Source: an uncultured Arenicella sp. | Lineage (GTDB): Bacteria > Pseudomonadota > Gammaproteobacteria > Arenicellales > Arenicellaceae | Assembly: GCA_947499305.1 (NCBI GenBank) | Contig: CANMNN010000022.1 | Location: forward strand, 1-64,000 | DNA length: 64,000 nt | Reading direction: 5' to 3' | In this document: positions 26,517 to 35,824 of the stretch, one piece after another | Numbering within the stretch: the first letter of the stretch is position 1 | Layout of the letters: each line of letters starts with the position of its first letter | Program-made: the position numbers and the translations under genes | The notes under the pieces: model-generated | The model's input: the letters and a program-made list of their open reading frames with translations, nothing else | Databases searched by the model: none | What the model was told of the DNA's origin: nothing

Positions 26517-29357
26517 TTACGCGAAATGGCGAGGCTCGCCATCGCCATCAATATTACTAACACAACGCACACAGAGTTCAGGGTGTTCGGCAACATCGCC
26601 AACGTCTGGTCGGCGATGCCAACAACGTACACATTTAGTAGCGTTCAAGGCGCTCACCGAGACTTTTAAACTGTCTAGTTCAGTGTCTGCCGCGCTTTCG
26701 GGTGCTTCTTCAAAGCCATGCAATCCTGCCTCAGAGGTAATCAAGACAAATCGAAGTTCATCGCCCAGCTTTGCTAAAGCCGCGTGCGTATCACCACTGG
26801 CATATAAATTGACCTCGGCATCTAAAGCTGAACCGATGTCGCCGGCTGACCGTAGAGCTTCAATTTGCTTAGCCACTTCATTGCGAATTTCGATGATAGC
26901 GTCCCACTCCGCGTCGGCTTCTGGGTCAGCAGGAGCACCTTCAAAACCCTTATAGTGAGTTGCGAATAAAACGCTCTCTTCTCGCTCGCCAGCCATATGC
27001 CCCCATATTTCTTCTGCAGTAAAGCTCAAGATTGGAGAAATAGAACGAACCAGGCTTTCTAAAATATGCTGCATTGCGGTTTGCGCCGACAAACGCGCTT
27101 GCGATGAGGCGTTTAGGGTATACAAACGATCTTTAATGATATCGAGGTAGAACCCTCCCATATCGACAACGCAGAATTGGTGCAAACGTTGATAAATTTG
27201 ATGGAACTGATAGCTCTCATAAGCGTCTTCGATCTGTTTTTGCATTTTTGCACTTAACCGAACTGCCCACTGATCAAGGCTCAGCATGTCTTCATAGGCA
27301 AGCGCTTGCGAGGGCTCAAACCCATTTAAATTACCAAGCAAATAACGCGCGGTATTACGAATACGACGATATGACTCACTCGTACGCTGTAGAATTTCAT
27401 TCGACAAACTCATCTCTGACTTGTAGTCAGTTGCCGCTACCCAAAGGCGTAATACATCGGCGCCGAGTGAATTGAATACCTCTTGAGGCGCGATGACATT
27501 GCCTAGAGACTTTGACATCTTGCGGCCGTCTTTATCGACCACGAAGCCGTGAGTTAATACCGACTTATATGGAGGCCTCCCTTCATTCATCGCTACGCTC
27601 GAGATCAAACTAGACTGAAACCAGCCTCGATGTTGGTCTGAACCTTCGAGGTACAAGTCTGACGGGAAGTTTAACTCTTCGCGCGCGTTAACCACACTAT
27701 TGTGCGTCACGCCAGAATCAAACCATACATCTAAGGTGTCTAGTACCTTGTCATAGTTATCTACGTCGTCGCCCAACAACTCTGAATCATCTAGGTCGTA
27801 CCAGGCTTGCAAACCTTCTTGCTCAATTCGTAGAGCCACTTGCTCCATCAGCTCTGGCGTATTCGGATGCATTTCGCCAGTTTGCTTATCAAGGTAAATA
27901 GCAATTGGCACGCCCCAATTACGCTGGCGAGAGACGCACCAGTCAGGTCGACCTTCTACCATCATTTGTATACGTTTTTTACCCCAGCTTGGTTCCCAAT
28001 TGACTTCATCAATCGCTTTAAGCGACTGATAACGCAAACCTTTATCACCCTTCAGGTGCTCCATGCCGATAAACCATTGCGCTGTGGCACGGTAGATCAT
28101 CGGTGTTTTATGTCGCCAACAATGTGGATAGCTATGTTCGTACTCAACATGCTTAAGCAAGGCGCCGCGCTCTTCGAGCACTTCGACCACATGCGGATTC
28201 GCTTTAAATACAAACTCGCCTGCGAATAGCTCGGTTGACTCAAGATACGTACCGTTCGAGCCCACAGGATTGTTAACTGGAATATTATATTTTTTACCTA
28301 CTGCGAAATCTTCCCCGCCATGGGCAGGCGCAGTGTGAACGGCACCAGTACCAGCATCTGTGGTGACGTGATCACCTAAAATGACAGGAACTTGCTTGTC
28401 ATAAAACGGGTGATTAAGACTCAATAACTCAAGCGCTTGACCTGAAAACGTCGCCAAGACCTCATGGGTGTCGCCTAGCTCATAACGTGCAAGCGCTTGG
28501 TCCACTAGATCTTCCACTAAAATAAGCTGTTGATCACCGGCTTGGACTAGAACGTAGTTAAGCTCTGGGTGCAAAGAAACCGCTTCATTAGCAGGCAATG
28601 TCCACGGCGTTGTGGTCCAAATAACCACGCTTGGATTCGTCAACTTGCTGGCATCAATAGATGTGCGCTCAGCGAAATCAGCATGGTCAACCACGCTAAA
28701 TTTAACATCAATCGCAGGCGATACTTTATCTTGATATTCCACTTCCGCTTCTGCCAAAGCAGACGCACACGCCGGACACCAATAAACCGGCATCAAGCCA
28801 TGATACAAATGCCCCGACTCAACTATTTTTGACAAGCTACGTACGGTGTCGGCTTCGGTTTTAAAGTCCATGGTCAGATAAGGGTTTTCCCAGTCACCTT
28901 GAACACCCAAACGAATAAAGTCTTTCTTCTGCCCTTCTACTTGACGGCCAGCGTACTCTCGACACTTTTGACGGAAGGTTTTTTTATCAATCTTCTGCCC
29001 AGCTTTGCCGTGCTTCTTCTCAACCTGAATTTCAATCGGTAGACCATGACAATCCCAACCGGGTATATAAGGCGCACGAAAGCCTTGTAAGTTCTTAGAC
29101 TTAACAATGATGTCTTTGAGAATTTTTTGCATTGCATGGCCAGTATGAATATTGCCATTCGCATATGGAGGACCGTCATGCAGCACAAACACAGGCGCGT
29201 CGCTGCGTTGTTTTTGCAATGCGTTGTAGGCATCTAAGCTAGCCCACTTCTTTAATATTTGCGGCTCACGATTCGGCAAACCCGCCTTCATTGGAAATGC
29301 GGTTTGAGGCAGATTAATAGTGTCTTTATATTGACTGCCGGGCTTTTCTTTACTCAT
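26517..29357 (-). CDS. ileS: Isoleucyl-tRNA synthetase (IleS)
   Basis: Charges tRNA-Ile and edits misactivated valine. The 946 residues are standard. The class I HIGH motif is HTGH at 71-74 in PYANGNIHTGHAMQKIL; KMSKS is in DKDGRKMSKSLGN. The editing domain (TTPWTLPANEAV, GTGAVHTAPAHGGEDF) is complete. The C-terminal zinc finger is CVRCWHRRPDVG with CVRCVSN, as in the bacterial type sensitive to mupirocin. It sits between ribF and lspA. Confidence 0.98.
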   Translation of the reverse strand: MSKEKPGSQYKDTINLPQTAFPMKAGLPNREPQILKKWASLDAYNALQKQRSDAPVFVLHDGPPYANGNIHTGHAMQKILKDIIVKSKNLQGFRAPYIPGWDCHGLPIEIQVEKKHGKAGQKIDKKTFRQKCREYAGRQVEGQKKDFIRLGVQGDWENPYLTMDFKTEADTVRSLSKIVESGHLYHGLMPVYWCPACASALAEAEVEYQDKVSPAIDVKFSVVDHADFAERTSIDASKLTNPSVVIWTTTPWTLPANEAVSLHPELNYVLVQAGDQQLILVEDLVDQALARYELGDTHEVLATFSGQALELLSLNHPFYDKQVPVILGDHVTTDAGTGAVHTAPAHGGEDFAVGKKYNIPVNNPVGSNGTYLESTELFAGEFVFKANPHVVEVLEERGALLKHVEYEHSYPHCWRHKTPMIYRATAQWFIGMEHLKGDKGLRYQSLKAIDEVNWEPSWGKKRIQMMVEGRPDWCVSRQRNWGVPIAIYLDKQTGEMHPNTPELMEQVALRIEQEGLQAWYDLDDSELLGDDVDNYDKVLDTLDVWFDSGVTHNSVVNAREELNFPSDLYLEGSDQHRGWFQSSLISSVAMNEGRPPYKSVLTHGFVVDKDGRKMSKSLGNVIAPQEVFNSLGADVLRLWVAATDYKSEMSLSNEILQRTSESYRRIRNTARYLLGNLNGFEPSQALAYEDMLSLDQWAVRLSAKMQKQIEDAYESYQFHQIYQRLHQFCVVDMGGFYLDIIKDRLYTLNASSQARLSAQTAMQHILESLVRSISPILSFTAEEIWGHMAGEREESVLFATHYKGFEGAPADPEADAEWDAIIEIRNEVAKQIEALRSAGDIGSALDAEVNLYASGDTHAALAKLGDELRFVLITSEAGLHGFEEAPESAADTELDSLKVSVSALNATKCVRCWHRRPDVGDVAEHPELCVRCVSNIDGDGEPRHFA

Positions 29358-29499
29358 TATATAAAACGTCGTTTCAGGCGGTTCGATTGCAGACTACGCA
29401 AAACAGTTCACGCAGGCATAGTAGCCGGTTATTTTATGTTAGATAGTCGCTTCGACCAATCAGAAGTGCATCCAAAATGCTGATTTTTGTGAGATTTTT

Positions 29500-30426
29500 C
29501 TAAATATCAGACAAAATCGCCTTAGCGAGGGTCGCATCTTCTTGAATTTGTCCCTTTAATGCCTCAAAAGAATCAAATTTGATCTCGTCTCGAATCTTCT
29601 CAAGCAAGCAAACTTCGATGTTTTGCCCATATATATCTTGGCTAAAATCGAATATATGAACCTCTAAACGGTTCTCTTTTCCGTCAACCGTCGGGCGGTT
29701 CCCGATATTGGCGACCCCGACTAAACTTCTATTGTTTTCAAGCTTAAGCGAAACCGCAAATACACCAGAGACAGGCATTAGCATCTCAGGCAATACCAGA
29801 TTGGCGGTGGGGTAATTAATTGTTCTCCCAAGTTGCTGACCTTTAGACACTTCACCAGAAATACAGTACGGTCTGCCGAGCAATTTTTCTGCAAGTGCGA
29901 AGTCACCAACCGACAAGGCATCTCTGATACGTCCACTGCTAACACGCAAATTTTCAAGTTCGAAGGTGTCATGCGCTGTTACGTCAAAGCCATTTTCGGC
30001 GCCAACCGAACTAAGAAGCGCAAAATCACCAGCTCGACCCTTACCAAAACGGAAGTCATCACCAACGCATAAATGCTGAATATTCAAGCCGTCGATCAAT
30101 ACGTCTTGAATGAAATCACTTGGCGCGTAATTCGCGAAGCTGGCGTTAAAATCAATACATAAAACCTGATCAACGCCTTGCTTGAGCAACAATTGAGCTC
30201 TTTCTTCAACGGTCGTTAAGCGCGGCACTGAATTTGGCGCAAAAAATTCCTTAGCAAGCGGCTCGAAGGTAATCACTGTCGAGGGAACAGCCAAGCGCTT
30301 GCTGTGTTCGAGCAAGGTAGAGATCACGTGCTGATGACCTAAATGGACGCCATCGTAATTCCCGATTGAAGCAACGCTTGGAGTTTGCGCCTTGTTCAAA
30401 CTGTTTAAGCCACGAATTAGTGTCAT
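29500..30426 (-). CDS. ribF: Bifunctional riboflavin kinase/FAD synthetase (RibF)
   Basis: Phosphorylates riboflavin to FMN and adenylates FMN to FAD. The N-terminal nucleotidyltransferase domain has SIGNYDGVHLGHQHVI and the FRFGKGRAGDF block. The C-terminal kinase domain has GRTINYPTANL and VANIGNRPTVDG. The 308 residues match the family. It lies between the DUF2203-like gene and ileS, an order conserved in gammaproteobacteria apart from the inserted small gene. Confidence 0.97.
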   Translation of the reverse strand: MTLIRGLNSLNKAQTPSVASIGNYDGVHLGHQHVISTLLEHSKRLAVPSTVITFEPLAKEFFAPNSVPRLTTVEERAQLLLKQGVDQVLCIDFNASFANYAPSDFIQDVLIDGLNIQHLCVGDDFRFGKGRAGDFALLSSVGAENGFDVTAHDTFELENLRVSSGRIRDALSVGDFALAEKLLGRPYCISGEVSKGQQLGRTINYPTANLVLPEMLMPVSGVFAVSLKLENNRSLVGVANIGNRPTVDGKENRLEVHIFDFSQDIYGQNIEVCLLEKIRDEIKFDSFEALKGQIQEDATLAKAILSDI

Positions 30427-30435
30427 GAATCGAAT

Positions 30436-30831
30436 TTACCGCGCCCAATCTGGGTCTATTTCGTCAATGTAGTCTTTCAATTTTACACGCTCTGAGAAGC
30501 GCGCACCATCGCCACGAAAATAGTTGAGTGACAACTCGGGATAGCGCCAGCACAAACTGCCTCCACCGACATCAAATTCAACAGTCCAAAGCCCAGACAC
30601 TCGCGCACCCAATAACTCAATTTTATCCCGCCATTGCGACACTACCACCTCAAAATCTCGCTCGAACACGCAGCGACGCGGATCATTCGCCAACATCGTG
30701 TCTAGTCGACTTTGAATGGGCTCTAGCGCGGCACGCTGAGCCTTAGTAACCGAGCGGACCAGCAGCAACAGGGCTTTTGCTTCTTTGATATTAAAAAGCT
30801 TATCTTTTAGGCCAATTTCAGCGTAAACCAT
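30436..30831 (-). CDS. DUF2203-like conserved hypothetical protein
   Basis: A 131-residue soluble protein without a signal peptide. The N-terminal half is helical (FNIKEAKALLLLVRSVTKAQ, in the style of the FTVEEANALLP start of DUF2203 proteins). The C-terminal half GLWTVEFDVGGGSLCWRYPELSLNYFRG resembles the DUF2203 block around LCW and a gly/trp-rich strand. Function unknown. It begins almost at the murJ stop codon (TAG, then TTG ATG) and ends 9 bp before ribF, so it is co-transcribed with both. It is not part of the usual murJ-ribF pair. Confidence 0.65.
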   Translation of the reverse strand: MVYAEIGLKDKLFNIKEAKALLLLVRSVTKAQRAALEPIQSRLDTMLANDPRRCVFERDFEVVVSQWRDKIELLGARVSGLWTVEFDVGGGSLCWRYPELSLNYFRGDGARFSERVKLKDYIDEIDPDWAR

Positions 30832-30834
30832 CAA

Positions 30835-32382
30835 CTAAGCGTCCACCGACGGGCGAAGTAAGAGTTGTTGAGGGCGAATCCCTAGCACAAAGAGACATGC
30901 GAAATAGCTTATACCGCCGACAGCAACCAGCATGCAAAGTCGTAATACACGAGACAACAAGGACCAATCATGCCAAATATTGGGCGCTTCATTTAGATAA
31001 ATCAGAGCTGCGCACATCACTCCCACTGAGATTGCTACTCGCAGAAGGAACCAAAGCCAGCCTGATTGTGGAATGTAAATACCCCGCACTAGCAGCATTG
31101 CAAACAACAAAGACGCATTGACCCAAGCCGCAATGGACACAGCGAGGGCCAGCCCCGTATGCTGTAATGGGCCGACCAACAGAACGCTGAGGATAATATT
31201 CACCAGCACGGCAACTATAGCGATTCGCATTGGAGTTTTGGTATCTTGTTGAGCAAAAAAGCCCGGCGCGAGCACTTTAACGAAAATAAAACCACAGACA
31301 CCGACCGCAAACGCTTCGAGAGACAGGGTGGCCATTTCGACATCGTGGGGCGTGAAGGCATTGCGTTGGAATATAGTCGACAGGAGCGGCGTCGCTAACA
31401 GATACAGAGCAAACGTCGCGGGTAAGGCTATAAGCACCACCCAACGCAAAGCCCAATCCATCATTTGTGAAAAGCTTTGAGCCGTACCTGACACATTCTC
31501 CTTCGATAAGCTTGGTAATACTACTGACGCCAAGGCAATACCAAAAACCCCGACCGGAAATTCCATCAAGCGGTCTGAATAATACAGCCAGCTAACACTG
31601 CCTGTTATTAAGCCAGACAAGAACACTGTATTAACAAAAGTGTTAATCTGCGCCACCGATACACTGAATATCGCAGGCACCATTAAGCTGAACACTTTTT
31701 TAACGCCAGGGCTAACAAAATTAAGGCTTGGCTTCGGCAAATACCCTTCTTTATAAAGACTCGGCAATTGAAACAATAGTTGCACCACACCTGCGATTAA
31801 CACCCCGATCGCAAGCGCACGAGCTGCGCTGTCAATCACTGGCACCAATAGCCACATCGCAAGAATTAGACAAATATTGAGCAATACAGGCGTTACCGCT
31901 GGTACGGCAAAGCGGTTCATGGTGTTTAGAATGCCGCCCGACATCGCAACCAAGGAAATGCAAAATAAATAGGGAAACATAAACCGTAACGCGTCCACCG
32001 TATAAGCCATCTGCACGGGGTCACTTTTATAGCCAGGTGCATAAAGCGAAACGATTAAAGGTGCATAAATCATGCCCAAGAGGGTCAAGGCAAAGGTAAT
32101 TAGCGCAAGAATACCAGCAGTGGCATTCACAAACTCCTTGGCTTCTTGCGTGTTACGTTCGGATAGCTCAGAGAAAACCGGCACAAATGCCGAGGCAAAG
32201 GCCCCTTCGCCAAATATTCGGCGTAAAAAATTGGGTATTTTAAATGCCACGAAAAACGCATCGGCCACGCCACTCGACCCTAAAACGCTGGCCATCACAA
32301 CATCGCGTACCAAACCACTGATACGAGATATCAGCGTCATAGCACTTACAATAGCAGTGGATTTAAGGAGTTTTTTCGACAT
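30835..32382 (-). CDS. murJ: Lipid II flippase MurJ (MviN)
   Basis: Flips lipid II across the inner membrane for peptidoglycan synthesis. Start set at ATG 32382 (MSKKLLKSTAIVSAMTLISR), giving 515 residues with about 14 membrane segments, like E. coli MurJ (511). The open frame runs on to 32637 but that would cross the rpsT promoter and enter rpsT, and the extra residues have no family look. Motifs SRISGLVRDVVMASVLG, ADAFFVAFKIPNFLRR and FGEGAFASAFVPVF are diagnostic. It is divergent from rpsT and heads the ribF-ileS-lspA-ispH run. Confidence 0.97.
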   Translation of the reverse strand: MSKKLLKSTAIVSAMTLISRISGLVRDVVMASVLGSSGVADAFFVAFKIPNFLRRIFGEGAFASAFVPVFSELSERNTQEAKEFVNATAGILALITFALTLLGMIYAPLIVSLYAPGYKSDPVQMAYTVDALRFMFPYLFCISLVAMSGGILNTMNRFAVPAVTPVLLNICLILAMWLLVPVIDSAARALAIGVLIAGVVQLLFQLPSLYKEGYLPKPSLNFVSPGVKKVFSLMVPAIFSVSVAQINTFVNTVFLSGLITGSVSWLYYSDRLMEFPVGVFGIALASVVLPSLSKENVSGTAQSFSQMMDWALRWVVLIALPATFALYLLATPLLSTIFQRNAFTPHDVEMATLSLEAFAVGVCGFIFVKVLAPGFFAQQDTKTPMRIAIVAVLVNIILSVLLVGPLQHTGLALAVSIAAWVNASLLFAMLLVRGIYIPQSGWLWFLLRVAISVGVMCAALIYLNEAPNIWHDWSLLSRVLRLCMLVAVGGISYFACLFVLGIRPQQLLLRPSVDA

Positions 32383-32481
32383 TTTTTCTAAAAAGAAGCG
32401 GTTTTCGCGAGTATACCTGTAAGCTTCTAGTAAAAGTGAGCAAACAGTGAGGCTTTGCCGATAATAAAGTGTTTTTTTGGC

Positions 32482-32510
32482 TTGACAATTTTTCGCCAAA
32501 TCTGCATATT
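32482..32510 (+). promoter_or_regulatory. Sigma-70 promoter of rpsT
   Basis: A perfect -35 TTGACA (32482-32487), a 17-bp spacer and a -10 CATATT (32505-32510) lie 30 bases before the rpsT start, with an expected transcript start near 32517. The -35 is preceded by a T-run. This is the best promoter-like match noted in the window. Confidence 0.8.
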
Positions 32511-32539
32511 CCCCCTTCGATTTTACGAGGTAACTAAAA

Positions 32540-32806
32540 GTGGCAAATTCTCCACAAGCGCGTAAGCGCGCAAAGCAAAATACAGTTCGTCGATTGCGTA
32601 ACCATTCGCAACGTTCTGCCGTGCGTACAGCCATCAAAAAACTTGATGCTGCTATTGAAGCTGGCGATCAAGCTCAAGCTAAAGAGGCGTTTCAAGTTTC
32701 TGCTTCTATGATCGATAAGGCAACAATTAAGGGTCTGCATCACAAAAACCGTGCTGCTCGCTTGAAAAGCCGTTTGAACAAACGTGTAAAGGAAATGGCA
32801 GCTTAA
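32540..32806 (+). CDS. rpsT: 30S ribosomal protein S20 (RpsT)
   Basis: Primary binding protein of 16S rRNA in the small subunit, 88 residues, rich in Lys/Arg/Ala: ANSPQARKRAKQNTVRRLRNHSQRSAVRTAIKKL is the family N-terminus. The start codon is GTG at 32540 with GAGG nine bases upstream. A non-ATG start is also used in E. coli rpsT (UUG), where it is part of autogenous control, so the same may hold here. It has its own promoter and a strong terminator. Confidence 0.97.
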   Translation: MANSPQARKRAKQNTVRRLRNHSQRSAVRTAIKKLDAAIEAGDQAQAKEAFQVSASMIDKATIKGLHHKNRAARLKSRLNKRVKEMAA

Positions 32807-32832
32807 TTTAGCCAAGTTTATTTTCTTTATCG

Positions 32833-32860
32833 AAAAGGACCCAATCGGGTCCTTTTTTTG
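32833..32860 (+). terminator. Rho-independent terminator after rpsT
   Basis: A 10-bp perfect stem (AAAAGGACCC with GGGTCCTTTT), loop AATC, followed by further T residues to 32859. It lies 27 bp after the rpsT stop codon. Confidence 0.92.
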
Positions 32861-33027
32861 TGGGCGCTGGGCTGTCGCGCGATCGAGTCTCGCTAGTAGT
32901 TAGCAAAAAATTTTTTCGGTTATCTGGTTCGCTTTGACGGATTGATTTTGAATTCGACCACCTTATTGTTGTTTTTACCGAAGTCCTTCTCTGATTCTAG
33001 TTCTTGGTTTTTCTCCAGATTGCCACT

Positions 33028-33432
33028 CGCCGTGGCGGGCGTTCATTCTTTTGATGCAAAAGAACAGAACCAAGAAAAACTGCGCTGTCGTAACTTCGTT
33101 ACGCCTTTAGGCACGTTAAAGACTTCACTACTCGCCCTTCGGGCATTGCATAAAATGCAAAAGCTCATAGATAAAAGGGGCTCACAAACATCCGCGCCTA
33201 TCGACTATTTTTAAATCTGATTTCTATTGCGCGAGCCTGCATTTGAAGCAGCCGATATTCGGTGTAATTTGTACGGGGTTTTCGCGAGGACTGTTTGAGC
33301 CTGGAAGGCGAGTTCCGCAGCGCCGTATAAATTATGCTGAATATCGGGTATCCGAAGGACTGCCGCAACGGCAGCGTTTTTCTTTGGTTCGGTTTCTTTG
33401 CACGCGCAAAGAAATGAACGCCCGCAACGGCG
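33028..33432. repeat. Noncoding element with nested inverted repeats between rpsT and proB
   Basis: Two end arms of about 53-57 bp (33028-33080 and 33376-33432) are imperfect inverted copies: both read CGCCGT(G/T)GCGGGCGTTCATT from the outside, then a TTTG..GCAAA stretch, GAACCAA and GAAAAAC inward. A second inverted pair lies inside (33254-33276 with 33323-33345, 19 of 23 matching). Short open frames in the element do not resemble any gene I know and are rich in repeat-derived peptides. The 684-bp gap 32807-33490 holds only the rpsT terminator and this element. It may be a miniature mobile or dispersed intergenic repeat. Confidence 0.65.
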
Positions 33433-33490
33433 AGTTGCAGATCTAGAAAAGAAATGAATACTAAAAAGACAAAACAAGTTAAAACGAAGA

Positions 33491-34609
33491 CTAAACCAAC
33501 ACTAAATTATCCCGATGAATCAACTCATCATCAGCCGCAAAAGGCAATAAAGCTCGAATATCCTTACTAGCCTTACCAACGATCAACCGTGAATCATCAG
33601 AACTGTAATTGCAAAGCCCGCGAGCAATCTCAACCCCAGACTGATCAACGCAACTAACTAGCTCACCACGCATAAAGTCACCTTCAACCTCAATCGCACC
33701 AACTGGCAATAGACTTCGGCCTGACTGTTGAAGCACCTCAACTGCGCCTTTATCAATTACGATCTTACCGGCAATTTTCATTTGGCCTGCCATCCATTGC
33801 TTCTTTGAGGCCAAGCGTTGGCTCGCAACAAGCAAGGTGCCCAGCACCTCCCCTTCATATAAACGCTCAAGCACCTGCTCTTCTCGACCATTTGCAATAA
33901 TCGTCGACGCACCAGAGCGACTGGCAATCTGAGCTGCCGACAATTTGGTCACCATGCCACCACGCCCGAGGCTAGTACCGCCCGTAGCCATTGCACTTAG
34001 ACTATCGTCATTAGCGTTCACTTCATGTAACAACTTAGCATCTGGGTTTGATCGAGGATCAGAAGTATATAAACCATTCTGATCAGTTAAAATTACTAAT
34101 AAGTCTGCGTCAACTAGGTTTGCGACCAACGAGCCTAAACTATCATTGTCACCAAAACATATCTCATCAGTGGCAACAGTGTCGTTTTCGTTGACTACCG
34201 TAAGCACATCTAGCTCGAGTAAACGCAACAAAGTGCTGCGCGCATTTAAATAACGCTCGCGGTTGGCAATATCTGAATGAGTTAACAATACCTGTGCTGT
34301 ATTAATGCTAAACGGCTGAAACGCCTGCTCGTAGTGACGCACTAACGACGCCTGCCCCACCGCGGCAGCCGCTTGAAGTTCATCGACTCGCTCTGGCCTA
34401 GCTTGCATACCTAATTGGCTAACGCCAGCAGCCACCGATCCCGAAGACACTAAAATAACTTCGATTCCTTTGTCACGTAAAAACGCTATTTGCTCGGCCA
34501 GCTTAGTAATGGTGGCACCGTGCAGGCCCTCACCATCATTGGTAAGTAAGGCGCTACCTACCTTTACTACCCAACGTTTTTTAGTTTGAATACGGGATCG
34601 ATCGCTCAT
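33491..34609 (-). CDS. proB: Glutamate 5-kinase (ProB)
   Basis: First step of proline synthesis: ATP-dependent phosphorylation of glutamate. The 372 residues comprise an amino acid kinase domain (WVVKVGSALLT at the N-terminus, VNENDTVATDEI and FGDNDSLGSLVANLVDADLLVILTDQNGLYT) and a C-terminal PUA domain (about 280-360), as in E. coli. It follows obgE by 20 bp, an arrangement also found in Pseudomonas. Confidence 0.97.
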   Translation of the reverse strand: MSDRSRIQTKKRWVVKVGSALLTNDGEGLHGATITKLAEQIAFLRDKGIEVILVSSGSVAAGVSQLGMQARPERVDELQAAAAVGQASLVRHYEQAFQPFSINTAQVLLTHSDIANRERYLNARSTLLRLLELDVLTVVNENDTVATDEICFGDNDSLGSLVANLVDADLLVILTDQNGLYTSDPRSNPDAKLLHEVNANDDSLSAMATGGTSLGRGGMVTKLSAAQIASRSGASTIIANGREEQVLERLYEGEVLGTLLVASQRLASKKQWMAGQMKIAGKIVIDKGAVEVLQQSGRSLLPVGAIEVEGDFMRGELVSCVDQSGVEIARGLCNYSSDDSRLIVGKASKDIRALLPFAADDELIHRDNLVLV

Positions 34610-34629
34610 GGTACTAACATCGAGTTTTT

Positions 34630-35727
34630 CTATTTAGACGGGTCGTAAGGTTCGCTACTTGGCGTTGGAATAGAGACAAACACTTCATCTTGTTGTGCGC
34701 GAATTTCGGAATCAATATAGTTCATGATGTCGTTACACAATTCTTGCGTACCTTGTCGGCTAATCGCGCTAATGGTGTAAACCGGCCCCTGCCAATCTAA
34801 CTCCTTTAAGAGGTCGCTAACGATACGCTCGCGATCTTCATCCAGCACCACATCGGTTTTGTTAATCACAAGCCAACGGTCAAGCTGATCTAGGTCGGCG
34901 CCAGCTTCTTCGCTGTATTGCGATAACTCACCGGCAATAGTACGAATATCGTTCGCTAGATTTGCCTCTTCGTCGCCATACGGAGCAATGTCCACCACAT
35001 GCAGTAATAGCTTAGTTCTGGCTAAATGACGTAGAAACTGAATACCCAGCCCAGCGCCTTGCGCCGCGCCCTCGATTAAACCGGGAATATCCGCAATAAC
35101 AAAGCTGCTGCCCATACCCAAACTTACTACACCAAGCTCAGGATGAAGCGTGGTGAACGGGTAGTTGGCTACTTTTGGCGTGGCTTGCGAAACTGAGCGC
35201 AAGAAGGTCGATTTACCTGCATTTGGTAAGCCTAGCAAACCGACGTCGGCTAATACCTTCAGCTCTAGACGGAGTGTTCTGGCATCGCCAGGCTTGCCTT
35301 TGGTGATTTTACGAGGCGCCTGATTAGTACTCGATTTGAATACTGTATTACCTAGGCCACCTTCGCCGCCAAGCGCAACAGCAATGCGTTGGCCTTCTTC
35401 GGTCATATCGGAAATCAGCTCTTCAGTTTGACCATCGTAAACCATAGTGCCGATTGGCACTTTAACCACGATATCGTCACCACCTTGACCCGTCTTCACT
35501 TTGCCGCCGCCGGTCTGGCCGCCTTTGGCTTGATAGTGCCGCACAAAGCGAAAGTCCGCCAAGGTATTTAAGCCGTCGGTTGCTTCTAGGTAAACCGAAC
35601 CACCACGCCCGCCGTTGCCACCATCGGGGCCGCCACGCGGTATATATTTTTCACGGCGAAAACTCAATGCGCCGTGGCCACCATTACCCGCTTGAACGGT
35701 AATCTCTGCTTCATCTACAAATTTCAT
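34630..35727 (-). CDS. obgE: GTPase ObgE/CgtA
   Basis: Essential GTPase of 50S ribosome assembly and stress control. The N-terminal Obg domain is glycine-rich (GNGGHGALSFRREKYIPRGGP, GGNGGRGGSVYLEA). The G domain has the P-loop GLPNAGKSTFL, switch region DIPGLIEGA and NKTD. The C-terminus is short and lacks the long acidic tail of E. coli ObgE. 365 residues. It precedes proB in one unit; its promoter must lie in the 100 bp after the tus terminator. Confidence 0.96.
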   Translation of the reverse strand: MKFVDEAEITVQAGNGGHGALSFRREKYIPRGGPDGGNGGRGGSVYLEATDGLNTLADFRFVRHYQAKGGQTGGGKVKTGQGGDDIVVKVPIGTMVYDGQTEELISDMTEEGQRIAVALGGEGGLGNTVFKSSTNQAPRKITKGKPGDARTLRLELKVLADVGLLGLPNAGKSTFLRSVSQATPKVANYPFTTLHPELGVVSLGMGSSFVIADIPGLIEGAAQGAGLGIQFLRHLARTKLLLHVVDIAPYGDEEANLANDIRTIAGELSQYSEEAGADLDQLDRWLVINKTDVVLDEDRERIVSDLLKELDWQGPVYTISAISRQGTQELCNDIMNYIDSEIRAQQDEVFVSIPTPSSEPYDPSK

Positions 35728-35798
35728 GGGCGGATTTTAACGGTTTTAGTAGCTCGATGCGCTGCTTTAACGCTGTTTTAGATCGGAATTAACTAAAT

Positions 35799-35817
35799 AA
35801 AAGCTCATCATGAGCTT
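35799..35817 (-). terminator. Terminator-like hairpin after tusE
   Basis: On the minus strand AAGCTCA-TGA-TGAGCTT is followed by TTATTTAG. The stem is 7 bp with a 3-base loop. It lies 8 bp after the tusE stop and separates the tus operon from obgE. Confidence 0.6.
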
Positions 35818-35824
35818 GAGAGGC

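Noticed and set aside
32383-32637. N-terminal extension of MurJ by 85 residues
   Set aside because: It would cross the rpsT promoter and overlap the rpsT coding region, and the added residues do not fit the family.
32942-33477. Open frames of 67-90 codons on both strands between rpsT and proB
   Set aside because: They arise inside the inverted-repeat element, lack ribosome sites and carry peptides mirrored between the two arms, so they are treated as noncoding.
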